From assembly GCF_000616095.1 (NCBI RefSeq), contig NZ_BAMS01000003.1, positions 372,001 to 436,000 of the forward strand: a stretch of DNA of 64,000 nucleotides, in the 5' to 3' direction. Positions 38,416 to 49,586 of this stretch are shown here, one piece after another. Source of the stretch: Sneathiella glossodoripedis JCM 23214. Its GTDB lineage: Bacteria > Pseudomonadota > Alphaproteobacteria > Sneathiellales > Sneathiellaceae. The translations under genes and the position numbers were made by a program. Positions within the stretch are counted from its first letter, which is position 1. Each line of letters starts with the position of its first letter. The notes beneath the pieces are model-generated. The model had not been told where the DNA came from, did no database searches, and saw only the letters and a list, made by a program, of their open reading frames with translations.

Positions 38416-41065
38416 ATGACAACGGCAAAAGATATTCGATCTGGTTTCCTCAACTATTTCGGCAAAAATGGTCATGAGATAGTTGATAGTTCACCGCTTG
38501 TACCCAGAAATGATCCTACACTGCTCTTCACAAACGCGGGTATGGTGCAGTTCAAGAACGTTTTTACTGGTCAGGAAAAGCGAGATTATAATCGAGCTGT
38601 AACTACGCAAAAATGCGTCCGTGCCGGTGGAAAACACAACGACCTTGAAAATGTTGGTTATACAGCTCGTCACCATACGTTTTTCGAGATGCTGGGTAAT
38701 TTCTCATTTGGTGACTATTTCAAGGATCTGGCGATTGAACTTGCGTGGAACCTGCTCACTAAAGAGTTTGCTCTTCCTACAGAAAAGCTTTTGGTTACCG
38801 TTTATCATGATGATGAGGAGGCCGTTGATTTATGGAAAAAAATTGCCGGACTTTCCGATGATCGGATTATCCGGATAGCAACATCCGATAATTTCTGGTC
38901 GATGGGTGATACTGGACCTTGCGGACCATGCTCGGAAATTTTCTTTGATCATGGCGAAAAAATCCCTGGTGGTCCTCCAGGCTCTCCAGATGAGGATGGT
39001 GACCGGTTTATCGAAATTTGGAATCTGGTCTTCATGCAATTCGAACAGCAAGCGGGAGGTGAGCGTTTGAATTTGCCTCGTCCATCCATTGACACCGGTA
39101 TGGGGCTTGAGCGGATTGCGGCGGTTCTACAAGGTAAGCACGACAACTATGATATCGACTTGATGCGGCGGATTATTGAAGCCTCTGCTGATGCGTCCAA
39201 TGTTTCGGCTGATGGTGAGTTTGCGGTCTCCCATCGCGTAATTGCTGATCATTTGCGGTCTTCATCATTTCTCATTGCGGATGGTGTTCTTCCATCTAAC
39301 GAAGGGCGGGGTTATGTGCTGCGCCGGATTATGCGACGGGCCATGCGTCATGCTCATCTCTTGGGCGCCAAGGATCCGATGGTCTGGAAGTTGGTGCCGA
39401 CTTTGGTCGATGAAATGGGGGCAGCTTCCCAGAGTTGGAGCGTGCCCAATCCCTTATTACAGAGACATTGAAGACCGAGGAAACCCGTTTTAAGGAGACC
39501 CTAGGCCGCGGCTTGAAGTTGCTGGAGGATGCAACCGAAAAGTTGGGTGATAGTGAAGCCCTCTCTGGTGATGTTGCTTTCAAACTCTATGACACATACG
39601 GTTTTCCTTTGGATCTGACAAAGGACATCCTCAGAGGACAGGGGCGTGAGCTTGACGAAGCTGGCTTTGATGCGGCTATGACCAAGCAAAAAGAAGCTGC
39701 GCGTGCCGCCTGGTCCGGATCCGGCGATGCTGCAACTGACAAACTCTGGTTTGATTTGAGTGATAAGTTAAGTGCAACAGAATTCTTGGGGTACCAGACA
39801 GAGTCTGCAGAAGGGCAGGTACAGGCCTTGATAGTGGATGGTAAGGAAGTTCCTTCTGTAACGGAAGGGGATGACGTCATGGTGATACTGAACCAGACCG
39901 CATTTTATGCGGAATCTGGTGGCCAGGAAGGTGATTGCGGCGACCTGGTGAATGAGAACGGCCTTAAAATTGATGTTACCGATACTCAGAAAAAAGAGAA
40001 CCTTTTTGTTCATGTAGGAAAGGTGCTTCAAGGCTCCGCCAAAGTCGGAGATGTCGTTAATACACAGGTGAAGAAGGAGCGTCGATCACGACTCAAAGCT
40101 CATCATTCTGCTACTCATTTATTGCATGAGGCGCTTCGTCAACGCCTAGGTGATCATGTAACGCAAAAAGGATCTCTGGTCGCGGAGGACAGGCTTCGAT
40201 TTGATATTGCACATCCAAAGCCAATTAGCAGTGAAGAATTGCGGCAGGTAGAAAAGGATGTGAATGACCGTATTCGCCGAAACGCTAAAGTTGAAGTGCA
40301 TCTAACTACACCCGAGGAGGCAATTAAGGCCGGTGCTATGGCCCTTTTTGGGGAAAAATATGGAGATGAGGTTCGTGTAGTTTCCATGGGCGGTGTGGAG
40401 CCTCGAAAGGGGTAGGCCGATCATATTCAACCGAACTTTGTGGCGGTACACATGTGGAGCGAACTGGCGATATTGGCTTGCTTAAAATTGTGAGTGAAAG
40501 TGGTCTTGCCGCTGGTGTTCGGCGTATTGAGGCTGTCGCGGGAGAAGCGGCCCTAGATTATATTAACGAGCGTGAGGGCTTACTTAACAGCGCAGCAGAA
40601 GCGCTTAAAGCGTCTCCTGCAGATTTAGCCTCTCGCGTACATGCGTTATTTGAAGAGCGCAAAAAGCTTGAAAAAGAACTCAAAGAAACCCGTAAAAAGC
40701 TTGCTACGGGTGGTTCTCAAAACGCAGCGGCAGTAGATACCGTTGCGGGACATAATTTTGTGGCTCGCGTAATTGGTGATGTGCCCCCTCGTGACTTAAA
40801 GCCAATGGCTGATGAAATAAAAGCTCAGATTAAGTCTGGTATAGTGGTTCTGATCGCTGATAATGACGGAAAGGCATCCATCGTAATTGGGGTTACAGAT
40901 GATTTGACACCTGACGTGAACGCGGTCGATCTTGTTCGGCTTGGTTCAGAAGCACTTGGAGGCAAGGGCGGCGGCGGACGACCTGATATGGCGCAAGCAG
41001 GTGGACCCAATGCTTCGGCTGCCTCTGCTGCAATTGAAGCAATCAAGGCTGCAATCGTAAGTTAG
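38416..41065 (+). CDS. alaS: Alanyl-tRNA synthetase (two frameshifts)
   Basis: This is an essential class II aminoacyl-tRNA synthetase. The catalytic core shows [21 protein letters not shown] and [19 protein letters not shown]; the editing domain has [11 protein letters not shown] and CGGTHV; the C-terminal C-Ala domain ends in [12 protein letters not shown]. Two single-base losses break it. Near 39427 a base (probably T) is missing, restoring [17 protein letters not shown]. Near 40411 GGGG should be GGGGG, restoring [17 protein letters not shown]. With both restored the protein has 883 residues, the normal length. As alaS is essential, the breaks must be sequence errors. Confidence 0.95.
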
Positions 41066-41085
41066 TTCAGCTTGTATAAAGAGAG

Positions 41086-41199
41086 AACGGCAGGCTGTTG
41101 ACCCCTGCCGTTCCCCTCTGTGCTTACCGAAGCACAGAGCGCCTCCGAGTGACTACTCGAACTCCTTTTACGATTTTAAATCAGTGCTTTGTAAAAGGA
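41086..41199. other. Cluster of four stem-loops between alaS and htpX
   Basis: Four stem-loops lie in a row. AACGGCAGG/CCTGCCGTT spans 41086-41112, CTCTGTGCT/AGCACAGAG 41116-41139, CGAGT/ACTCG 41146-41159 and CCTTTTAC/GTAAAAGG 41164-41198. No T-run follows the first two, so they are not standard terminators on the plus strand. The gap between the genes is 303 bases. It may be a structured leader, a small RNA, or an alaS 3' end. Confidence 0.5.
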
Positions 41200-41368
41200 A
41201 GTTTAACTGTGAACTGAATAGTTGTTCTGCGTGAGGCGCCAATAGGGTAATTCTATGGCAGTGCGACTCAAATTTGTTACCCGATCAGTATATATTTTTG
41301 ACAGTCCATATTGAAGGATGCATTATTTTTCTTATCTCAAAGATCTGTTGTCTATGGAGGCATAGGTC

Positions 41369-42292
41369 ATGAATTTCTTTAAAACGGGTATCCTGATTGC
41401 GGGTATAACTGCGCTCTTCCTAGGTGTTGGTTTTGCCATCGGTGGTGAGAGCGGAATGTTTATTGCTCTGGCTGTTGCAATTGCAATGAACGGTTTTGCC
41501 TACTGGAATTCAGATAAACTGGTGCTTCGGATGTATGGTGCCAGGCAGGTGTCAGACGCAGACGCCCCGGAATATGTGGCGCTGGTCCGAAAGCTTGCTC
41601 AGAATGCTGGCTTGCCGATGCCAAAAGTCTATATTATGGACAATCCTCAGCCGAACGCCTTTGCAACTGGTCGAAATCCCGAAAATGCGGCTGTTGCTGC
41701 AACAACAGGATTGTTGAAAATGCTCACCCGTGAAGAACTGGCAGGTGTGATGGCTCATGAGCTCGCGCATATTCAAAATCGTGACACATTGATTATGACC
41801 GTGACCTCCACCATTGCAGGGGCGATCAGTATGCTCGCCAATTTTGCATTGTTTTTTGGTGGTAATCGAAACAATAACCTTGGGGTGGTTGGGACTTTGT
41901 TGATGGTCGTCTTAGCACCTGTTGCTGCAATGCTGGTGCAAATGGCGATTAGTCGCACTCGTGAATATTCCGCCGACAAATTGGGTGGTGAGATATGTGG
42001 TAACCCCGAGTGGCTGGCGAGTGCACTTCACAAATTGGAAAAGGGTGCAAGTTATATTGAAAATCCCGTTGCTGAACAAAATCCGGCTTCGGCAAATCTG
42101 TTTATTGTAAACCCGCTCCACGGAAAGGGTGCTGACAATTTATTTTCAACACATCCTTCAACGCAAAACAGAATAGCACGTTTGTTGGAAATGGCTCGGT
42201 TGCGTCCAAAGGCGCAAACTTCACGGCGGACTTCTGTTCCTTCGGCCTCGTCAAGAAAAGGTGGTGGTCCGCATACTCCCTGGAATAATTAA
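41369..42292 (+). CDS. htpX: Membrane zinc metalloprotease HtpX
   Basis: This M48-family inner-membrane quality-control protease has 307 residues. Two N-terminal hydrophobic segments lie at about residues 7-23 and 28-45, HELAH zinc motif at 130-134, and another hydrophobic pair at about 142-190. The third zinc ligand Glu is in [14 protein letters not shown]. The ribosome-binding site GGAGG lies 10 bases before the ATG. It degrades misfolded membrane proteins in cooperation with FtsH in characterised bacteria. Confidence 0.94.
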   Translation: MNFFKTGILIAGITALFLGVGFAIGGESGMFIALAVAIAMNGFAYWNSDKLVLRMYGARQVSDADAPEYVALVRKLAQNAGLPMPKVYIMDNPQPNAFATGRNPENAAVAATTGLLKMLTREELAGVMAHELAHIQNRDTLIMTVTSTIAGAISMLANFALFFGGNRNNNLGVVGTLLMVVLAPVAAMLVQMAISRTREYSADKLGGEICGNPEWLASALHKLEKGASYIENPVAEQNPASANLFIVNPLHGKGADNLFSTHPSTQNRIARLLEMARLRPKAQTSRRTSVPSASSRKGGGPHTPWNN

Positions 42293-42294
42293 TC

Positions 42295-42924
42295 TCAAAG
42301 GTTTTTTGGAGACTTCACCATCGCACGAATTAAAAACCTCGCAAGAAGTTGTACAAATTCTTCTCTGCTTTTTCCCATGCGATAGGCTTGTGGCGCTGTT
42401 GACTGGATCAATCCCATCATGGCATGCCCCATCAATTCCGGATCTATATCATCATATAGTTCGTCATTGGTTCTGGACATTTTCAGGATTTTTATGAAGC
42501 CAGCAGCAAATTTGCTTCTCACAACCTTGCCGGTTGAATCTGATGGGTCAAAAACTTTTGTGTCAACAAGAGCAGAACGTAAAAGCCCCGGATTTTGTTC
42601 GGCGAATTCCTGAATGGCATTAAGAGCGTAATAAATATACTCCTCGAAGCTTTCAACTTTAGGGATTCGCTCTACCACAAATTGATGGAGGTCTTCCTGA
42701 GCTTCACTCGCGAATGCCATGAAAATCTCGCGCTTGTCGTGAAAATGGCTGTAAAAAGTACCGTGCGCAACATCAGCCGCCCGGGCAATATCTTGCGGAC
42801 GCGTTTCGTGATACCCGCGTTGAATGAATAGTTTTCGTGCGGCGCTTAGCAGTCTTCCCCGTTTTTCTGCTTTACGTTTACTGGCACGATCGGTTGCAAG
42901 TTTCCCCTCCAATGCATCCGTCAT
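42295..42924 (-). CDS. TetR-family transcriptional regulator
   Basis: The product is 209 residues. The N-terminal TetR DNA-binding domain is RLLSAARKLFIQRGYHETRPQDIARAADVAHGTFYSHFHDKREIF (about residues 24-68). The C-terminal ligand domain has no specific signature. It is divergent from the CoA-ligase operon, with a candidate operator in the 136-base gap. It probably represses that operon and responds to its substrate or its CoA thioester. Confidence 0.88.
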   Translation of the reverse strand: MTDALEGKLATDRASKRKAEKRGRLLSAARKLFIQRGYHETRPQDIARAADVAHGTFYSHFHDKREIFMAFASEAQEDLHQFVVERIPKVESFEEYIYYALNAIQEFAEQNPGLLRSALVDTKVFDPSDSTGKVVRSKFAAGFIKILKMSRTNDELYDDIDPELMGHAMMGLIQSTAPQAYRMGKSREEFVQLLARFLIRAMVKSPKNL

Positions 42925-42976
42925 GTAAAAGTTACCCCTTATTATTTTTTTTTACAGCTGACGCTGGTATTTTTCA

Positions 42977-42989
42977 TGACAATTTGTCA
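42977..42989. promoter_or_regulatory. Candidate TetR operator
   Basis: TGACAA-T-TTGTCA is a perfect 6-base palindrome with a one-base centre, located between the divergent TetR and CoA-ligase genes, 53 bases before the regulator's start and about 72 before the ligase ATG. Autoregulation plus operon control is the usual arrangement. Confidence 0.45.
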
Positions 42990-43060
42990 ATATCGTAAAA
43001 CACTACCAGTCAGCCAATAAAAACTGAACTAAAAAAATCACTGGGGGAGACGTGACCGGC

Positions 43061-44908
43061 ATGACTAGCTCAATACCATATTTGGAACTAAACCGACCTA
43101 AACCAGATATCTCCGTTCAAAAATCGAAGGATGGCTCATATCTGATTACCAACAATATTTCAATCGGAGAATATGAAAAAAATATTGCAAACTATTGGTT
43201 AAAGTCAGCAGAAGAGGTGCCCGACAGGGCTTGTCTAGTGAAATGCAGTCCTGATGAAGACTGGCCGCAACTGACATTTAAAGAAGCGGCTGACAAAGCT
43301 GATCAGATTAGCACTTGGCTTCTAAATAATGGCTATAACGCCGAAACGCCTGTTTTAATTCTGTCCGGTAACAGTTTTGCTCATGCACTTCTAACGATGG
43401 CCGCCCTGCAAATCGGAGTGCCAATTGCACCGTTGTCGCCGTCATATTCTTTAATGAGTGCAGATTTTGAACGGTTGCGTTATGCCAGTGAACTGGTAGG
43501 TGCAAATCTGGTCTTTGCTGAAGATGGTGATTTGTATGGTAAGGCGTTGAATGTGCTTGGTGAATTTGACCTTCAGACAGTTACTGTTTCTGGTGACACG
43601 CATGGTGGAATTCGTTTTGAAGACATGTTGGGGATTTGTGAGAGTGACAGGGTCCGTGCAGCACGTGCAAAAGTGCAACCAGCGTCGCTTGCAAAGATAT
43701 TGTTTACATCTGGGTCAACCGGGATGCCCAAAGCAGTTCCCAATACACAGGAAATGTTATGCTCCGCTCAAAAAATGGTGGAGCTGATGTCAGAACCGAG
43801 AGATCCTGAGGGGAATCCAACCATATTTCTGGACTGGCTCCCGTGGCACCATACTTTTGGAGCAAACGCTAACTTTCTAGGATGTTTGCGATTGGGTGGA
43901 ACCATGTATTTGGACGATGGAAAGCCGGTTCCAGGGTTGTTCCAACGGACAATTGAAAATATCAAGCGGATCAAACCAACGCGCTTCAGTTCAGTTCCAA
44001 CGGCTTATAGTTTCCTGCTTGATCAGATGGAGCAGGACGAGGAATTGGGGCGTGCATTTTTTGAGCGAATGCGCCTTTGCAATTACGGAGGTGCCGCGCT
44101 GTCTCAGGAATTGTTTGAACGTTTGCAGGTTCAGGCAGTGAAATATACCGGTAAGCGAATTCCTGTAGGAACCGGCTGGGGCGCAACCGAAACAACAGCA
44201 ATGGGAACGGCTGTTTTCTGGAACGAAGATCAGGTGGGCTTGGTTGGCGTTCCTTATTCAGGCATTACGCTCAAACTGGTTCCTGTACAGGATAAATTTG
44301 AAGTTCGCTTAAAAGGTCCCGCTGTTCACTCGGGCTATTACAAACGACCTGATTTAACGAAAGATTATTTTGACGAAGATGGGTTTTATTGCATCGGGGA
44401 TGCTGTGCAATTCATTGATCCCCAGCAGCCCGAACGGGGACTGGCCTTTAAAGGGCGTGTGTCGGAAGACTTTAAATTGTCTAACGGAACTTGGGTGGAA
44501 ACCGGGAGTCTGCGATTGACTCTCATTGACGCGTTAGATCCTTTTGCGCGTGATGTTGTGATTGCGGGTCATGACAAAGAATTTTTGTCAATTTTAATTG
44601 TACCCAGCGAGTTTGTGGTCAAAGACGCGATAAAGAGAGGTTTTGTTGATAAGGGACCGCTTTCCATAATCACGGACAGTGAGTTGATGGCAAAAATTTC
44701 GGAAAAAATTACGGCACATAACACCAAATTTCCGTCTAAAAGCCGCTTTGTCGGTAGTGCGTTGATTATGGGAAGCCCGCTGTCGGCGGACAAAAACGAG
44801 ATTACCGATAAACAATATATAAATCAGCGCGCCGTCCTTGATAACAGGGCGGAACTTGTAAGCCGGTTATATAATGACCAATTTGAAGACATCATGAAAT
44901 TCAACTAA
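43061..44908 (+). CDS. Feruloyl-CoA-synthase-like acyl-CoA synthetase
   Basis: This is an AMP-forming ligase of 615 residues (ANL superfamily). The P-loop is LFTSGSTGMPKAVPNTQ near residue 218, the second motif GTGWGATETTAMG, and the hinge/catalytic region GRVSEDFKLSNGTWVETGSLR. That FKLSNGTWV form is characteristic of the feruloyl-CoA synthase branch, which activates hydroxycinnamates. An upstream GTG at 43052 is an alternative start, but its ribosome-binding sequence (GGGGGAG) is then too close. It heads an operon with an MDR reductase and a FadJ-like enzyme, so beta-oxidation of the acyl-CoA is likely. Confidence 0.8.
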   Translation: MTSSIPYLELNRPKPDISVQKSKDGSYLITNNISIGEYEKNIANYWLKSAEEVPDRACLVKCSPDEDWPQLTFKEAADKADQISTWLLNNGYNAETPVLILSGNSFAHALLTMAALQIGVPIAPLSPSYSLMSADFERLRYASELVGANLVFAEDGDLYGKALNVLGEFDLQTVTVSGDTHGGIRFEDMLGICESDRVRAARAKVQPASLAKILFTSGSTGMPKAVPNTQEMLCSAQKMVELMSEPRDPEGNPTIFLDWLPWHHTFGANANFLGCLRLGGTMYLDDGKPVPGLFQRTIENIKRIKPTRFSSVPTAYSFLLDQMEQDEELGRAFFERMRLCNYGGAALSQELFERLQVQAVKYTGKRIPVGTGWGATETTAMGTAVFWNEDQVGLVGVPYSGITLKLVPVQDKFEVRLKGPAVHSGYYKRPDLTKDYFDEDGFYCIGDAVQFIDPQQPERGLAFKGRVSEDFKLSNGTWVETGSLRLTLIDALDPFARDVVIAGHDKEFLSILIVPSEFVVKDAIKRGFVDKGPLSIITDSELMAKISEKITAHNTKFPSKSRFVGSALIMGSPLSADKNEITDKQYINQRAVLDNRAELVSRLYNDQFEDIMKFN

Positions 44909-44923
44909 CAGGAAGTGATGAAA

Positions 44924-45957
44924 ATGTCAGAAATGAATAAACAATGGCTGCTGAAATCCCGCCCTCACGGGGAGCCAACACTGGACAATTTTGAATACGC
45001 AGAAACACCTGTACCTGAGCCGGGTGAAGGCCAGATGCTGCTCAAGACGATTTATATGTCACTTGACCCTTATATGAGGGGGCGGATGAATGATACCAAA
45101 AGCTACGCGGCTTCGGCACAACTGGGTGATCCAATGTCAGGCACAGGTGTTTCTGTGGTTGTAAAATCAAACCTGGATGGTTTCGCTGAAGGTGAATATG
45201 TGGTTTCCCAAACCTGCTGGCAGTCTCACAGTCTTTCAGACGGGCAGGGTGTCATGAAGGTTGATCCAAAAAATGCTCCTATTTCGACGGGTGTTGGTAT
45301 TCTTGGTATGCCTGGCCTTACCGCTTACGCGGGTCTTCTTGACATAGGCAAGCCAAAAGAAGGCGAAACTGTTGTTGTGTCTGCAGCTTCAGGGGCAGTC
45401 GGATCTATCGTCGGACAGATCGCAAAAATCAAAGGATGTAAAGTGGTCGGTGTCGCCGGTTCCCCAGAAAAATGCGCTTACGTAGTGGATGAATTGGGTT
45501 TTGACGAATGCGTTAACTACAAAGACGCGGATTTTGCTCAAAAACTGGCGGCTGCGTGCGACAAAGGTGTAGATATCTATTTTGAGAATGTTGGCGGAAT
45601 TGTTTTTGATACAGTCTTTCCGTTGATGAACGACTTTTCGCGAATTCCACTCTGCGGCCGTATAGCTAATTATAATATGACAGGCGATCCGGAAGGCCCC
45701 AATAAACTACCTGCCTTTTTTGGCAGATGCTGGTAAAACGTATCATGCTTAGAGGTTTTATAAGCTTTGATCACTATGACCGTTTTCCTGATGTTGTCAG
45801 GGATCTCGGTGGTTGGATTCGCGAAGGCAAGGTCAAATACAAGGAAGATATCGTACAGGGAATTGAAAATGCACCAGAGGCGTTCCTGGGGCTTTTGAAA
45901 GGTAAAAATTTCGGCAAGCTGCTGGTACAGGTTTCCGACGATCCGACACGCAGCTAA
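44924..45957 (+). CDS. Zinc-independent MDR NADP-dependent oxidoreductase (one frameshift)
   Basis: This is a medium-chain reductase of the leukotriene B4 dehydrogenase/curcumin reductase type, without a zinc site. Motifs are YMSLDPYMRGRM, GMPGLTAYAGLLDIG and the nucleotide-binding VSAASGAVGSIVGQIAKIKG. The frame breaks near 45716-45723: one base is missing in the TTTTTTGG run, which would join LPAFFGQMLVKRIMLRGFISFDHY. The restored product has 344 residues from ATG 44924, normal for the family. It follows the CoA ligase gene and may reduce an enoyl or enone intermediate. Confidence 0.87.
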
Positions 45958-45993
45958 AAACAGCAATCAGTCAAACCTTGGAAGGAATAATTA

Positions 45994-48078
45994 ATGACTG
46001 CAATTACAGATATGGTGAGTTACGAGGTCGAGGATGGAGTTGGCGTTATTGTCATCAATAATCCTCCTGTAAACGCACTGAGCGCGGGTGTGCGCGAAGG
46101 GATTAAAAAAGGAATTGAAATCGCTGGAATTGACGACAGTGTTTCTGCGGTTGTTTTGTGGTGTGATGGCCGGACATTTATTGCTGGCGCTGATATTACC
46201 GAGTTTGGTAAGCCTCTGGTCGGCCCAAGTCTTAATGAAGTAATCGCCCATATTGAAATGTGCCCGAAACCCGTTGTTGCTGCCATTCATGGTACAGCCT
46301 TGGGCGGCGGTCTTGAGACAGCCTTGGGGGCTCATTATCGCGTTGCTAATCCGGGGGCGAGAGTAGGGCTTCCAGAGGTGAAATTGGGAATTCTTCCAGG
46401 TGCTGGTGGCACACAACGTCTGCCAAGGGTGGTGGGTGTTCCAATGGCACTTCAAATGATTACCAGCGGTAATCCTATCAACGCAAAAAAAGCCCAGGAA
46501 GTTGGCTTGGTCAGTGAGGTTATCGAAACTGATTTAAAGGCGGGCGCGATTGCATTTGCGAAAAAGGTGGTTGCAGAAGGCAAGCCACTGGTCAAAATTA
46601 GTGATCAGAATGAACGCCTTCAGGAAGCTAAAGACAATCCTGCGATTTTCGATGATTTCAGAAAATCAATTGCTCGTAAAACTCGCGGTTTTCAGGCTCC
46701 TGAAAATTGTATCAAGGCCGTTCAGGCGGCGGTTGAGCTTCCTTTCCCCGAAGGTCTTAAAAGGGAGCGGGAACTGTTCATGGAACTGATGACTGGTGAA
46801 CAGTCAATCAGTCAACGGTATTTCTTCTTCGCAGAACGCCAGGCGGCAAAAATTCCAGATGTACCGAAAGAAACACCGCTAATTGATATTAATACCTGTG
46901 GTATCGTAGGTGCTGGCACAATGGGAGGTGGTATCGCCATGAACTTCCTGCAGGCTGGTATTCCGGTCACCATTGTTGAGACAACGCAGGAAGCTTTGGA
47001 CAAAGGTATTGCTGTCATTGAGAAAAACTATGCGGCAACAGTTTCCAAAGGACGCATGAGCCAGGAAGCCATGGATAAATGCATGAGCTTGCTCACTGGT
47101 TCGACAAATCTGGAAGATCTCAAAGACGTGGATATTGTCATTGAGGCAATCTTTGAAAATATGGACGTTAAGAAAGAGCTGTTCACCAAATTGGATGCCA
47201 TCTGTAAAGACGGGGCAATTCTTGCGACGAATACCTCTACTTTGAATATTGATGAAATTGGTGATGTGACGAAGCGTCCGGAATATGTAATCGGTCTGCA
47301 TTTCTTCAGCCCAGCCAATGTCATGAAGCTTTTGGAGGAAGTTCGCACCAAGAAAACCAGTGCGACCGTTATGGCAACCTGTATGGCGCTTGCCAAACGA
47401 ATTGGCAAAGTTCCTGCAATGGTTGGTGTTTGCGAAGGTTTCGTTGGTAATCGGATGCTCCATCGGAGATCCGAGCAAGCTACAGAACTTCTCATGGAAG
47501 GTGCACTGCCTCAAGACGTTGACAGAGTACTCTTTGACTTTGGTTTCCCAATGGGACCATTCGCAATGGCAGATCTTGCCGGTAATGATGTTGGATGGCG
47601 TATTCGTCAAGGAAAAGGCGTAACCAGCCCAATCGCCGATGCCATTTGTGAACTCGGCCGGTTTGGGCAGAAGACTGGTTCTGGATATTATCTGTATAAA
47701 GATGGTAGCAGAACTCCTACACCTGACCCAATTGTTGAAGACATCATTATCAAAGCTTCGAAGGAAGCCGGCATTACACGTCGTAAAATTTCAGATGATG
47801 AAATTCTAAAGCGTTGTATTTATCCAATGATCAATGAAGGGTGTAAAATTCTCGAAGAAGGAATTGCCTCTCGCGCAAGCGATATTGATGTGATCTGGGT
47901 TTATGGATATGGATGGCCAGTATATCGTGGTGGACCCATGCGTTACGCAGACTCTATCGGACTGGAAAATGTATATAACACCTTGCTCGAATACGAAAAA
48001 GAGCACGGCGAATTTTTCAAACCTTCAGCACTACTTGCGAAAATGGTTGAGGAAAAGAAAACATTTTCGGGCGTATAA
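45994..48078 (+). CDS. Bifunctional enoyl-CoA hydratase/3-hydroxyacyl-CoA dehydrogenase (FadJ-like)
   Basis: This beta-oxidation enzyme has 694 residues. The hydratase half at the N terminus shows [27 protein letters not shown] and [19 protein letters not shown] with the catalytic Glu residues. The NAD-dependent dehydrogenase half begins with [16 protein letters not shown] near residue 300 and has the catalytic His in [14 protein letters not shown]. It works downstream of the CoA ligase, converting enoyl-CoA to 3-ketoacyl-CoA. FadJ is known to form complexes with FadI in E. coli; no thiolase is present here. Confidence 0.92.
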   Translation: MTAITDMVSYEVEDGVGVIVINNPPVNALSAGVREGIKKGIEIAGIDDSVSAVVLWCDGRTFIAGADITEFGKPLVGPSLNEVIAHIEMCPKPVVAAIHGTALGGGLETALGAHYRVANPGARVGLPEVKLGILPGAGGTQRLPRVVGVPMALQMITSGNPINAKKAQEVGLVSEVIETDLKAGAIAFAKKVVAEGKPLVKISDQNERLQEAKDNPAIFDDFRKSIARKTRGFQAPENCIKAVQAAVELPFPEGLKRERELFMELMTGEQSISQRYFFFAERQAAKIPDVPKETPLIDINTCGIVGAGTMGGGIAMNFLQAGIPVTIVETTQEALDKGIAVIEKNYAATVSKGRMSQEAMDKCMSLLTGSTNLEDLKDVDIVIEAIFENMDVKKELFTKLDAICKDGAILATNTSTLNIDEIGDVTKRPEYVIGLHFFSPANVMKLLEEVRTKKTSATVMATCMALAKRIGKVPAMVGVCEGFVGNRMLHRRSEQATELLMEGALPQDVDRVLFDFGFPMGPFAMADLAGNDVGWRIRQGKGVTSPIADAICELGRFGQKTGSGYYLYKDGSRTPTPDPIVEDIIIKASKEAGITRRKISDDEILKRCIYPMINEGCKILEEGIASRASDIDVIWVYGYGWPVYRGGPMRYADSIGLENVYNTLLEYEKEHGEFFKPSALLAKMVEEKKTFSGV

Positions 48079-48097
48079 ATTATTAGTCTCACAGAAA

Positions 48098-48127
48098 ACC
48101 CCGCAATTTACTAGCGGGGTTTTTTTG
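48098..48127 (+). terminator. Rho-independent terminator, likely bidirectional
   Basis: ACCCCGC (48098-48104), a 9-base loop, GCGGGGT (48114-48120), then T residues. It follows the FadJ-like gene by 19 bases. The opposite strand also has AT-rich flanks (AAAA before the stem), so it may also terminate the convergent MFS gene, whose stop codon lies inside the hairpin. Confidence 0.85.
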
Positions 48128-49586
48128 TTGCGGTTAGGAATGAATATGTAAGGTATAGGGCGGGCAGAAGTGATAGAGCGAAGACTGAAGCCGTCACAAG
48201 AAAGACATCCTCAAAAACAAGAGTTAGTGCCCTTATCTGATCGACCTCAGTAAGGACTTGTTGTCCCGAAACTTGCATGGCTTCATTTAAATGAAAATCT
48301 GATCGAGCGGTGATTAATAGAGCTGTCAAATTTACACCGATAGTACCGCCAAGTATTCTAAGAAAGTTCAGTGCACCAGATGCGTCGGGAACCTGATGAG
48401 CCTGCACAATTGAAAGCGAATATGTGCTGTTTGAAGGCATGATAAAGCCAAGCCCGATACGGCTGATTATGATCCAACCCGCGAGATAGAGAAAACTGGT
48501 GTCTGCTGTTGCATAACTGAGTGCAACAGTTGAACACACAAACGTTACCTGACCGATCAGGATCAATGGATAGCTCGGCATTCTGTCTATCAAACGTCCA
48601 ACTATGGGAAACACAATCACAAGCAGCAGTCCTGCAGGTAACAAAAGCAAACCGGCATCTGTTGCGCTGGTCTGCTGAACAGTTCTGGAAAATAGTGGAA
48701 TTGTATAAAAGCTGGAAAACATACCCGCGCTGGTGAGTGCCCCAATAATAGCTGACGCACAGATCCGTGGATCTTTAAACAACGCCAGTTGAACTAGCGG
48801 GTTAGTGCTTTTCACGTCTCTTATCAAAAACAAAACGAGAGTAATTGCGGCGATAAGTAAATACGGGAATACAAGTAAACTTGAAAAAGGGAAAAACTGA
48901 CTGTTCGACAATCCGCTTAGCAGGCAGGCTACACAAGCGCTGATAAGTATGAGGCTTTGGAAATTAAACCTAGCAATTGGGCGGTTTTCTGATTTGTCAG
49001 GGAGCAATAGGTAACCGAGTAGTCCCGCTAATAGTGCCAGCGGAAGGACAACTGCGAAGGTTGTGTGCCAATCCAGACTATCTGTAATAATGCCTCCAAT
49101 GACAGGGCCCATTGCTGGTCCTATGACCACACCCATTCCAAATAAACCCATAGCTCTTCCCCTCATTTCAGCTGGAAAGAGCATAAAAATCAGTGACATT
49201 GAAAGGGGTTGCAAGATGCCGGCGCCGATACCCTGAAGTATGCGGGCAGACACAAGAATTTCGTAATTAATTGACTGCCATCCGATCAGGCTTCCAATGG
49301 AAAAAGCTGCAATGGCAATCAGGAATGTTGAACGGGCGCCAAAATTATTCATAAGCCAGGCGGTGGTGAGCATGGCCACGCAAGACGCGCTCAGAAAGGC
49401 TGTCGACATCCACTGAGCAGAAGCCTGTGTAATATCAAAAGTTGCCATGATGTCGGTCAAGGCAACATTCACCATTGTTGACGAGAAAATAGCTGTCAAT
49501 AATCCTAATATTACGGAAAAGCCCGCCATCCATTTATAAGCAGGGCCGAATTTTTCCTGTAATCTGGTTTCACGCGCAGACGTCAT
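48111..49586 (-). CDS. MFS drug/solute exporter, DHA2 (EmrB/QacA) family
   Basis: This is an inner-membrane proton antiporter of 491 residues with about 14 hydrophobic segments. The N-terminal motif VNVALTDIMATFDITQASAQW is typical of DHA2 proteins, and RILQGIGAGILQPLSMSLIF and GMGVVIGPAMGPVIGGIITD are the conserved B and C motifs. Substrate is unknown; the position beside CoA-ester genes suggests efflux of an aromatic acid or toxic analogue. It overlaps the upstream CoA-transferase gene by 4 bases. Confidence 0.88.
   Translation of the reverse strand: MTSARETRLQEKFGPAYKWMAGFSVILGLLTAIFSSTMVNVALTDIMATFDITQASAQWMSTAFLSASCVAMLTTAWLMNNFGARSTFLIAIAAFSIGSLIGWQSINYEILVSARILQGIGAGILQPLSMSLIFMLFPAEMRGRAMGLFGMGVVIGPAMGPVIGGIITDSLDWHTTFAVVLPLALLAGLLGYLLLPDKSENRPIARFNFQSLILISACVACLLSGLSNSQFFPFSSLLVFPYLLIAAITLVLFLIRDVKSTNPLVQLALFKDPRICASAIIGALTSAGMFSSFYTIPLFSRTVQQTSATDAGLLLLPAGLLLVIVFPIVGRLIDRMPSYPLILIGQVTFVCSTVALSYATADTSFLYLAGWIIISRIGLGFIMPSNSTYSLSIVQAHQVPDASGALNFLRILGGTIGVNLTALLITARSDFHLNEAMQVSGQQVLTEVDQIRALTLVFEDVFLVTASVFALSLLPALYLTYSFLTATKKPR

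Noticed and set aside
37230-38453. Long N-terminal extension of the MoxR gene up to the alaS promoter
   Set aside because: The extension has no MoxR similarity and overlaps the alaS start; GTG 38180 gives the family length.
38416-41065. alaS as a pseudogene
   Set aside because: The gene is essential, and both breaks disappear with one base each; pseudogene status would be lethal.
46879-47610. Long minus-strand open frame opposite the FadJ-like gene
   Set aside because: Its amino acid content is unlike a real protein and it is wholly inside a well-supported gene on the other strand.
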